From the NCBI GenBank assembly GCA_035235625.1, contig CP141141.1, positions 38,835,719-38,899,718 of the forward strand: DNA of 64,000 nt, in the 5' to 3' direction. The notes under the pieces were generated by a model, which had not been told where the DNA came from, searched no databases, and saw only the letters and a program-made list of their open reading frames with translations. The translations under genes and the position numbers were made by a program. Source of the stretch: Saururus chinensis (Eukaryota; Streptophyta; Magnoliopsida; Piperales; Saururaceae). Positions 1 to 8,909 of the stretch are shown here, one piece after another; within the stretch, counting starts at the first letter, position 1, and every line of letters starts with the position of its first letter.

Positions 1-99
1 AGCATGTTAGGACTGTCCTAAGATGCTTCATAGGAACTGAATTTTTTTTTTCTAATAATTAGTAATAATTACTACTATATTTAAGAGAATCTTAGGTAA

Positions 100-289
100 A
101 TGACAGACGCGGACGTCTGCGGACACGGACAAGGGTATGTCCGTGTCCGTAGCTCCCTATTAGTGCGGACAAAAAACTTTGTCCGTGTCCGCATCTGTGT
201 CTGGCCCGGACAAAAAATAATGTCCATTTTATATAAAAACGAACGCAGACACGGACGGACATATGGACAATAGATATCCATTAACATCC
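100..289. repeat. Remnant of a non-autonomous DNA transposon rich in GGACACGGAC
   Basis: The stretch is built from direct and inverted copies of the decamer GGACACGGAC / GTCCGTGTCC, a composition common in plant hAT-like MITEs. Its right end reads TTAACATCCCTAC, close to the ends of the two better preserved elements in this window (TTAACACCCTA near 32.5 kb, TTAGCACCCCTAA near 60.8 kb). The left boundary is unclear and I did not find a target-site duplication. The VAMP-like coding homology starts immediately after it. Confidence 0.45.
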
Positions 290-1339
290 CTACTCCAGAA
301 GCTCCCCTCCAGCAATAACAAATTCACTTACAATTGCGATGGCCACACTTTCAATCACCTCGTTGAGGACGGTTACAGTAAGCCCTGCGGCCTTCCTTTT
401 GTTCTGTCGTCGGTATTATGTCTTGATTTTTTTCAAAGAAATGGCTGTTTTACGTTAATTAAGTAGTTGATTTTGGATCTGTTAATGTAAGGGTGTTCAT
501 TCTAGAAACCCATTGTAGAGATTTGATGAATTTCGCGTATATTTTGATGATTTGCTGTTGCGATGGGATTACGGGTCGATAGTGGGTCGGTTTCCTGATT
601 CACATTGTCTGATTGATCAAATGATCTTGTAATGTGGGTTCTCGTTGTCGACTCAGATGAAGTTGGCGTTAAATTAGATGTTTAGAAAGGTGAATTTTGT
701 TTACTCAAATGCTCTGCCGTTTTGCTTTTGTGGTGCAGCTTATTGTGTTGTTGCTGTAGAGACTGCTGGTAGGCAGGTTCCTATTGCATTTCTGGATAGG
801 GTCAAGGATGATTTTAACGAGAGATATGGAGGAGGAAAAGCTGCAACTACTTCAGCTAACAGCCTTAACAGGGAATTTGGGTAAGTGATATTAAAGTAAG
901 ATAGCCAAAAAGGAGAAAAAAATGCGGTAACATGGTGGCCACTTGAGGTCATTAAAGTGATATTTCAGAGGTGGATAATGTATAATCTAATTTTGCAGGC
1001 CAAAACTTAAAGAGCACATGCAGTACTGCGTGGACCATCCCGAGGAGATTAGCAAACTTGCAAAAGTTAAGGCCCAGAAGTTAAAGGAGTGATGATGAAA
1101 AATATTGAGAAGGTTTGTTAATACATTGCATTTCACATATGAACATGCTACTCTCAGTATATACTTTATTCTTTTGAACCTTCTGATTAATTAGTCTATA
1201 TTGCCCTCTTCGTGGACGCGTTATCAGAAAGTTAGCCCTATGTAGTTGAATAATCTTGAGGTACTTCTTTCTGTAGGTCCTTGACCGTGGTGAAAAGATT
1301 GAGCTTTTGGTGGACAAAACAGAAAACCTTCGCTCACAG
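290..1339 (+). pseudogene. Partial VAMP72-type R-SNARE (longin/synaptobrevin) pseudogene
   Basis: Four exon-like blocks read as the middle of a plant VAMP72 R-SNARE, a vesicle fusion protein: about 290-377 ([18 protein letters not shown]), 739-880 ([20 protein letters not shown]), 999-1112 ([20 protein letters not shown]) and 1277-1339 (VLDRGEKIELLVDKTENLRS). GT-AG introns separate them, so this is not a processed copy. The first exon with the start codon, and the last exon with the end of the SNARE helix and the membrane anchor, are not visible. In the third block the expected codons between KAQ and EVKGVMM are missing by about 7 nt, which shifts the frame into stops. It is a decayed or transposon-carried fragment of a longer gene. 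Family assignment is firm; the paralogue is not resolved. Confidence 0.85.
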
Positions 1340-2743
1340 GTTGGTAGTTGTCTTGCACTCAGTTAAGACCAAAAACTTTTTTATGTGGGACTTATCTCAT
1401 CTGAGTTGGTTTTAAGGCGACACAATTTTATTTTGTGGCCTATAAGCTGTCCGACTGTTTTTGGCTGCTTAAAACTGTATAACGAAATTAGATAACTATC
1501 AAATGTAATTAGTTGATATATATAGTTATTATTTATACCTTATCAATCCCCAATAGCTTAAGTATTTAGGGAAGGACGAACTACCTATGTGTTGTGATAC
1601 TAATTGCCAAGCTTCTGGACTGTGTTGAGCTATGAAAAATGTCGCTCTTCATCCCCAAGAAAATTAGCAGCATAGGAGAAATGACCAGATTTGATTGTTT
1701 TATTTGGAGGCTGCCATTTAGGTGAAGCTTGAAGCACCGACGATCTTGCTATTATATGCTGAGTTAGATCAATCTATGTAATGAATGTTGTATCCATTTT
1801 AAGTTCTCAAGTCTTGTTCTAATTCTGGAGCTAGATTACGTTTGTGGTCATACTAGAAATTTAGGCAGCGTGATCATGCTGCCTTGAAATTTCTAATAGA
1901 TTTCAAAGGGGCAACATGATCATTATGCTCTCCACTTATTTTAAAAATGGACAACATGAACATGTTGCCCTTCATTTTCCAATTTATTTTAAAAGTGTAG
2001 CATGATTATGTTGCCCTGAAATTTCTAATAGATTTTAAAGGGGCATCATGATCATGTTGCTCTTCATTTTCCAATTGATTTAAAAAATAGGCAGTATGTT
2101 CATTTTTCGGTTGATTTCAAAGGTGCAGCATTATCGAAATTCATGACAGCATTATCATGCTGCCTTGAAATTTCTAATAGATTTCAAAAGGGCAGCATGA
2201 TCATGATGCTCTCCATTTTTCAGTTGATTTAAAAAATGGGCAGCATGTTTATTTTTTGGATGATTTCAAAAATGGGTAGCATGATTGAAATTCATGGCAG
2301 CATGATCATCTGCCCTAAAATTTTTAATAGATTTCAAAGGGGCAGCATGAGCATGCTACTAATATGTATTTACACGCGTTAATATGTATTTATTTATTTA
2401 ATATTTTTTATTAATGAGAAATATTTTTATTTATTTTTTCTTATATAATATGTATTTACACGTGTTATGCGTGTTCATTCTTGCTAGTACAAATCAATTC
2501 AACAGAGCTACTTTTAAGTGATGGACTTAGTAGGACAAAACAATGCTTATACTAGGTGTCAGGACGATATAGATCTACATTGTGTTTAGCATTGCATATA
2601 TTTCAAATAATTTAACTGTTTGTTTTGTTTTGACATTAATTGTATGTATAGATTGTTGTTTGGTTTTCTTGATGTCAAAATTCTATTGCATAAAATGTTG
2701 AAGAGCCATATCAAAGCTTTTGTTTAATCTTTTGAAACTCTAG
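1340..2743. other. Non-coding spacer between the VAMP and EF-hand fragments
   Basis: No coding homology is visible. The middle of the stretch is a tandem array annotated separately. The rest is AT-rich sequence that could be the remains of introns of the neighbouring fragments. Confidence 0.5.
1862..2358. repeat. Degenerate tandem array with GCATGATCATGC palindromes
   Basis: The phrase CTGCCTTGAAATTTCTAATA followed by GATTTCAAAGGGGCA recurs about four times (near 1880, 2014, 2160 and 2310) with an irregular period of roughly 130-150 bp. Each unit is bordered by GGCAGCATGATCATGCTGCC-like near-palindromes, so units can fold back on themselves. No ORF is present. Copies differ by many substitutions, which suggests an old expansion. 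Confidence 0.75.
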
Positions 2744-3076
2744 GTAAAACGTCTCAAGGCTATCGTGATGGCGGCTGCTAAACTTGCAGCCCTGCATCTC
2801 AGAGATTTACCTTCTGAAAATCATCAAAGAGGAATCGAGATAGATAAAGGAAATCGAGTATTTGAACTTCTTGACAAAAATAGAGATGGCAAGATAAGCC
2901 TTGAGGAGCTTACTGAAGTGGTGGAAGAGCTTGGAGTTGAACGGGAAGATGCAGATGAACTTATGCAGCTTCTTGATGCAAATTAATTTAAAAATATGTT
3001 GGATGAGAAGCTGCAAATGAACGACAGCAGTGGGCCGATGGCTGATATAGGTGTACTGGAAAGAGTTGGGCAATAA
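2744..3076 (+). pseudogene. EF-hand calcium-binding protein gene fragment
   Basis: A clear acceptor (CTCTAG at 2738-2743) opens a coding block reading VKRLKAIVMAAAKLAALHLR, followed by a canonical EF-hand loop DKNRDGKISLEE (about 2873-2908) and a second helix ending LMQLLDAN. An in-frame stop follows. After it the same frame runs on as NMLDEKLQMNDSSGPMADIG to a stop at 3074-3076, which looks like the end of the same protein with the central part deleted. No start codon exon is seen. Known EF-hand residues D, N, D, G, I and E are intact in the one remaining loop. The family is a plant EF-hand protein that I do not name further. Confidence 0.7.
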
Positions 3077-3595
3077 GATGATTGGCAGATGAAAGGTCGG
3101 TAGCTCATTGTTCATCCTTTTATTTATTTTCGAAAAAAAATTTGTACAATTCTACCTGTATCCAAAATATTATTTTCAAAGAATAACTATAAACACGTGT
3201 TAAGAGTCTTTGTACAGTATTTGGGTTTACGTGGTGTACGAACTGAGAATAATTGTAATTGTTCATGTTTCGAAGCTTGCAAATGTAGTCGACTTATTTG
3301 TACCCCCAGAATGTTTATTTAAGGTGATCATTCTGATTTTGCACTCATCTTCATGTTCTAAACATTCTAAAACAGAGCTTCATTGAGAAACTTTACTATA
3401 CTACGCCATGAAGGAGAAGACCACATTTTCCTATGATTCATTGAGCATTCATATGGAAGAAATTAGTTATGTTGGCATAATGTACGTAACCATCGTTCAT
3501 AGCACTAGCTCTATAGGTGAATGACATTTTTTTTTTCTTCAGTTGCTTCCTAAATGATTCAGTTTGAACGTAAAAGAACATAATAACTTCGGCAG

Positions 3596-3898
3596 ATCAG
3601 CTACAAGAACATTGATATCTTTACATATAATGAGATGAGAGTTGCCACTAGGAACTTCAGGCCAGATCAAATTTTAGGCGAGGGTGGGTTTGGTATTGTC
3701 TACAGAGGCATAATTGATGATAATGTGAGACCTGGATACAAATCTACAGAAGTTGCCATTAAAGTGCTGGATCCAGAGGGCTTCCAAGGAGACAAGGAGT
3801 GGCTGGTATGCTACTAATCAAATTTCAGAAGCTTCTATAGGAAATGGAAAATCAACTCAATTGGTTGTCATTTTGTGTAGGCAGAGGTGAACTATCTT
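3596..3898 (+). pseudogene. RLCK-VII receptor-like cytoplasmic kinase fragment
   Basis: Block 3596-3805 reads ISYKNIDIFTYNEMRVATRN and then FRPDQILGEGGFGIVYRGII, with the glycine-rich loop GEGGFGIV and the VAIK lysine of the ATP site, ending KEWL at a GT donor. A 75-nt intron follows, then AEVNYL at 3881-3898, the expected next exon of RLCK-VII kinases. The homology then stops, so nearly the whole kinase domain (catalytic loop HRD, DFG, C-lobe) is missing. The N-terminal exon is also absent. It is a gene fragment with intron retained, and not a functional kinase. Confidence 0.85.
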
Positions 3899-4730
3899 TT
3901 GGCATTTAATATGTCTTCTATAATTATTATTGATTATAGGATATAAGTTGCATCATCTATTTTAAATTATTAACCACCTCACAAACAAACAAGTTGGGGT
4001 ATTTTCTCAAGGAATATGGCCATGACAGTTTATAATATTCTTTTTTTAGTGTATTTTTTTTCTCCAGTGTGCTATTCATGTCAGATCTTCCTTGTAAACA
4101 CCTAAAAATGTTAGCAGTGTGGTATGTGGTGTGAGTTAATGCATGATAGTGTTAGCTGAGGAACTTCTGAATAAATGGTTTTTGGAGATCTGAACTGATA
4201 AATATTTTTGGCTTCCTTGTCTCAGGATTCCACTATATGGTGAGTTTACTTGCCAGAATATTGTCATGGCTGAACGTTTTATTGAAGCAGGTAGCGCATA
4301 CGTATCAAGTGCAACTACTATTTCCCGGGAGTGATTAGTTCAACAGTGTTAGCAATATTTTATTAACTAAGGGAAGCCTATATGGGAAATCTTTAGTTGG
4401 ATGCCTACATGGGATTTGATTAGTTCGGAGAAGGGCTAGCAAAAAACTAGAGAAGCCTAAAGATTCCAATCGAGGGAAGGAGCATAGAAGACATTTTCCC
4501 ATACCGGACGGTTTGCCAAAAACCCGAGAAGAGCTGGAAGAGGAGGAGAAAACAATGATGCCAGAGTCGCCCTACACAAGACTCCTCATAAGCAAAAGGA
4601 GGTTTCCTGCTTGGTACTCTCCAACACCGGATCATGAAACCGATTGATGTAGTCAATTTTCTTGTATTGCCAATTTAGTCTGAATATTATTATATGTACA
4701 TATTTATTCTTAATCTTTTATCTTCATTAA

Positions 4731-5942
4731 AGCTTTTGAGAAGCAATAACTGTGATATGGATTCTGTTATGTAACAGTTTCATATTTAGGTGATCTAAGT
4801 ACTGAACTTTAAGAAGGTTTGTTTTTTAGTTATGATTTTTAATTCAACCTGAACTTGATTCATTAATGTATGGTATAAAGAGTTTGTGCTTGTTAATTGA
4901 AGTTGTGATTAGCCCTTAGGTAAAAAATAGCTATTTGTCTTTGTTGCATATACTCGCACCTTGAGACACAAATTAATAGTATCAAGAGCTTAAATTCGAA
5001 AACTCTAATTAAATTTTATTGTCTAAATTATCATAAAAGTGTAAGGCATTAACCACATTAAATGTTATAGAATTTTTAAAACTTAATAAAGTATTTTTAT
5101 GGGATAACATGATAGTGTTGTGGCTTAAAAAGGTAAAAAAACTCGTACAAGGACAAAATTTGAAAACTCTAATTGAATTCTATTGTCTAAATTATCATAA
5201 AAATGTAAAGCATTAACCACATTAAATGTTATAGAATTTTAAAATTTTAATAAAGTATTTTTATAGGACAGCATGATAGTGTTGTGCTGTAAAAAAGGAA
5301 AAAAACTCGTACAAGGACAAAATTTGAAAACTCTAATTGAATTCTATTGTCTAAATTATCATAAAAGTGTAAGAAATTAACCACATTAAATGTTATAGAA
5401 TTTTAAAAACTTAATAAAGTATTTTCATGGGACAACATGATAGTGGCGTGGAGTAAAAAGGCAAAAAAACTCATAAAAGGATAAAATTTGAAAACTATAA
5501 TTTAATTTTATTGTCTAAATTATAATAAAAGTGTAAGGCATTAACCACATTAAATGTTATAGAATTTTAAAAATTTAATAAAATATTTTCATGGGACAGC
5601 ATGATAGTATTGTGGTGTAAAAAGGCAAAAATAACTCATACAAAGACAAAATTTGAAAACTCTAATTGATTTATATTCCCTAAATTATCATAAAAGTGTA
5701 AGACATTAACCATATTAAATGTTATTAAAATTTTAAAATTTAATAAAGTATTTTCATGGGACAGCATGATAGTGTTGTGGCGTAAAAAGATATTGACATC
5801 AATTAAATAATTCAGCCCAATATAAGTCTGTCAAAGTAGTTTTGGATTCAATGTCTATGAAATTTAGGGAATATATATTAAATTGTTACATAACAGAATC
5901 TATATCACACTTATTGTTTCTTAAAAGCTCTAATAAAGAGAA
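4731..5942. repeat. Inverted-arm element enclosing a five-copy tandem array
   Basis: The arm at about 4731-4785 (GGATTCTGTTATGTAAC and neighbours) reappears inverted at 5888-5942 (GTTACATAACAGAATC), about 85 percent alike over roughly 53 bp by eye. Between the arms lies an array of about five copies, period about 160 bp, each containing TTGTCTAAATTATCATAAAA, GCATTAACCACATTAAATGT and a GGGACAGCATGATAGTG box. No ORF is present. Structure fits a non-autonomous transposable element whose interior was amplified; I found no target duplication. Confidence 0.6.
4978..5795. repeat. Tandem array, about 160-bp unit, five copies
   Basis: Copies begin near 4983, 5149, 5310, 5470 and 5640. Each has the order AAAACTCTAATT, TTGTCTAAATTATCATAAAA, CATTAACCACATTAAATGTT, then ATGGGACAACATGATAGTG and GTAAAAAGG. 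Substitutions and 1-3 bp indels separate the copies, so it is not very recent. Confidence 0.85.
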
Positions 5943-6528
5943 CAAAATTTTGCCTACTTCATAGTGCAAACAGAAAAAGAAAAAGAAAAAAAAATGTTCA
6001 AAGCTTCAACTAGTTTGCCTTCCTTATTCGTTCCTATTGATGCTTATAAACTCTTTTCAAGTCCTCATGTTCCTTGTAATTCATTAAGTGGGGAAGCTTT
6101 TGTCATATCCTCACAATATTTGATAGAGGAACAGGAAGAGGTAAGTACAACTCCCTTCACTGAACTGGCTTTGGAGTAGGACTTTAACACATTAGTAGTA
6201 CCGTCTATAATAAGATTGAGCAAAGTTGTCTGCAACCAATAGTTTACTTGAGTACATGAGCTAGGAATTTATAGTTGAAAGGATGCACTAATATAGTGAG
6301 ACCATAACTCTAAGAGGGTCAGCTAACAAGAAACTGCATACCATATAATCACTATCAACCACAACAGAATTTTATGTACAATGTTGCCACAGACATATGG
6401 ATTAGCCACACATACTGTACTTGGCAGGTAACATGTGCATGAAGCAAATACTAATTGTTGGTGGGACACTAAATATACATAATTCCTGCCTACTGAAAAC
6501 AAAGATAACTTAACTAAAAGTGGCATAC

Positions 6529-8050
6529 CTCAAGTGCTCCTGAATTCGCTGCATACAAACTGGTTTGCTTCCTGTTATTCTAAGTTCATACTTACGTAAA
6601 TATGCTTTACAGTCCTCCAATTTTAGTGTATGAAGATCATCTTCATCTGAAAAATAGAAAGTATGGCTAAAATAAAGAAAATGTTAGACAAAAAGGAGTA
6701 TGAAACTTAAATGTTTTCAAAGTTCCGAGATTTAAGTAAAGTTAGACAAGGTCATGCAAATTCGCATGTTGATGGCAATAAGAACAAAGCACCAAGAACT
6801 TAAATGCTTTGAAAGTTGATAAGTAAGAAGAAATGAAACTAGTTGGCACAAACTGATCCAATTAATGTGAGTTAGATGAGCTATGATTTTTTAGGATAAA
6901 TTTCTACCTGGAAAATCTATACAGTAAAAGACTCAAATATTATTCCGTAAGGAGCGGGAAAAAAACCTTATGTCTCATTCAGATGACAATGTCGTTGTCG
7001 ACAAAACAGTTTGTTAATAATGGCCTCAAGCATGTCTATCTCTTTCAAAAAATTTAGAATAAATAAATGAGTGCAATGCACTATTAATGGGGAGTACAAC
7101 AGTCAGGTTATACAATGAGACTGTTACCTTCAAGGTAAAAATGAACAACAGATACTTTTCAAACACTTGTCACCATTTGTTGTGTACTGAGTTGGTACAC
7201 AACAAAATGGATAGGAATGTTGGACGAAGGGGATACAAAGGCCTACTTACAAGCACAACATGTGAGCAGAGAAGGGACCTCTTTTCAGTCCTATAGCTGC
7301 CGCCAATAAGTTCAAACACCATTAATCTGATGTTTGAACTCTTTTCATGAAACACACACCATTTTAGTATTATGTTGTCCCTATAGCAGACGCCAAGAAG
7401 TTCAAAAAACCAATCAGTGGATTTCTAAGCCATTTCTGTAGCCTTTTTCACTCTGCATGATATTTACATCACCAAATGGAAAATGAAAGAATCAGCCACT
7501 CCTATCTCCTAAAGACCCAGCTAATCATGTTTCTTCTGTCCAAGCATGCAGCGGATTGGCCAAACTGAAATCGCTTAATTCATCTTGATTCCTTGCCACT
7601 GACTAATTGCTTCCATCTTAGAGCTGCTCAAAATCATATATACAATATGGATGGAAATGCATATTATCTATCAAATACACAATCACATTTACAAACAGAA
7701 AGCATAGACTTGCACAGACGAATAAACATTGATAATCGACTTGGCAGAGAGACAAGTAGAAAACTCAATTTAAGTAAAGTTCACCGAGCAAAATTACGTT
7801 GCAGCATTCGGATGACTCGTTTGCAGTGCGTCTCATCCGAATCGTCTTCCTCAGAATCACGTCCTGATTCGCGGTCGCTCAAATCACTACCTTCATCACT
7901 AGCAGAGATGCTAATCACATAATCGCCATCTGAACAATCATCGACACTCTCTTCTTCTTCATCTTCTTCCAAAGACGAATAAATGGATGTGAAGGCGAGA
8001 CCTCTTCCAGTTGGTGCTCCTGTGATGCGTCTTGATCCTTTCCCCACTCG
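6529..8050 (-). pseudogene. SAP-domain / CCCH zinc-finger (C3H62-like) gene fragment
   Basis: Two exons are readable on the minus strand. The first (7798 to about 8050) is acidic, SSLEEDEEEESVDDCSDGDY and then SEEDDSDETHCKRVIRMLQ. It ends at a GTAATT donor in phase 1. The second (6529-6646), after a TTTTTCAG acceptor, reads EDDLHTLKLEDCKAYLRKYE and then LRITGSKPVCMQRIQEHLR, a SAP motif typical of plant CCCH-62 type proteins. The codon split across the junction (C|AT, His) restores the frame. The downstream exons, including the zinc finger, are not seen below 6529, and no ATG opens the acidic exon in frame. It is a 5' piece of a gene joined upstream to a DOG1-domain tail. Confidence 0.7.
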
Positions 8051-8292
8051 TGAATCCAGAGGTGGAGCTCCACCATGACGATCAGGAATTGGATGCCTTG
8101 GGTAGGGTTCAAAGTCTCCACGAATACCCAGAGGGCCTTTTGCCGAAGCTCGTCCACCTCATCCATGGCTCCCTCCAGGTCTTCCTTCTTCGGGTACAGT
8201 GCCGACTTCACCTGCTCCGACAAAGACCGAGACGACGCTTCCGTTTTCGGATAATGGCAACTACCCGGCGCCGCCGCTGAAGTAGTTCCTCC
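7915..8292 (-). pseudogene. DOG1-domain protein C-terminal fragment
   Basis: The minus-strand frame from 8292 to 7915 has no ATG at its start. Residues coded by about 8220-8020 read SEQVKSALYPKKEDLEGAMD, then ELRQKALWVFVETLNPTQG and VELHLWIHEWGKDQDA. This matches the end of the DOG1 domain (TPTQA..FLIAAAELHLR.HEWGK), seen in DELAY OF GERMINATION 1-like and TGA bZIP proteins. Usual alanines in the AAAELHL segment are replaced (VMVELHL). The frame then runs into the acidic exon of the C3H62-like fragment, out of phase with it. The N-terminal part of the domain is absent. Confidence 0.6.
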
Positions 8293-8909
8293 TCATTAGA
8301 GACCGAAAATAGTGCTGCCAATGGGGAAGAAAGAGAGCAAATGCGTAATAGAGAAGAGGAGGAAAAGATCGGATAAGGGTAACTTAGGTATTAGTGAAAA
8401 AATACGTAAGTTATTCATTTGTGTCGTTATCTATAAATATAAAATTTATTATAAATATTATTTGATTGAAAACTTATCTAATTAAGTTATACAAAAATAA
8501 ATTTAAATTAATGACGCAATGTAAAATTACTTCTAAAATAAAGTACTAAAGAGATTAGTGAGGTACATAGAGTCATTTAAAAAACCATCTAAACAGATGG
8601 GCCGGTCCGGTCTCCGGATTTGGGGTGGGGCCAAGCCTCTCACTGTAAAAAAAGACAAAGCAGCATCGGAAAACTTGGTAAATGCGGGAAAATTTCTCTA
8701 GTTCTGGACCCTTTCCCGTCTCGGCCGTCGCCGGCCAGAGCAGACGAAAAGATCCGTACGGTTTCTCTCCACCGAATTTCTTCCATCCGTTTCCCCGTTG
8801 ACATCTCTACAACTCTTGTCCCATCTGATGCCTCTCCTACGCAAACAGCCGGGCTGCCGATCGTCAATCTCGTCCGCCCGAAGGATTTGCTAGGGTTCTT
8901 CCGCGAACC
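8293..8909 (+). other. Upstream region and 5' leader of the sacsin-like gene
   Basis: The first 280 bases are AT-rich. From about 8590 the sequence turns GC-rich, as expected for a promoter-proximal leader, and contains at least three short upstream ATGs (8597, 8682 and 8827) before the main start at 8910. I cannot fix a TATA box or transcription start. Confidence 0.4.

Larger units (their letters stand above)
3899..6528. other. Spacer with tandem array and inverted arms
   Basis: No gene is recognisable. The region contains the 160-bp tandem array (4978-5795) and a pair of inverted arms around it (4731-4785 and 5888-5942). An ORF at 5964-6179 (71 codons) matches nothing I know. The sequence is AT-rich with long T and A runs. 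Confidence 0.6.

Noticed and set aside
7593-7922. 109-codon plus-strand ORF
   Set aside because: It is antisense to the acidic exon of the C3H62-like fragment, which has the recognisable RVIRML end and a donor site.
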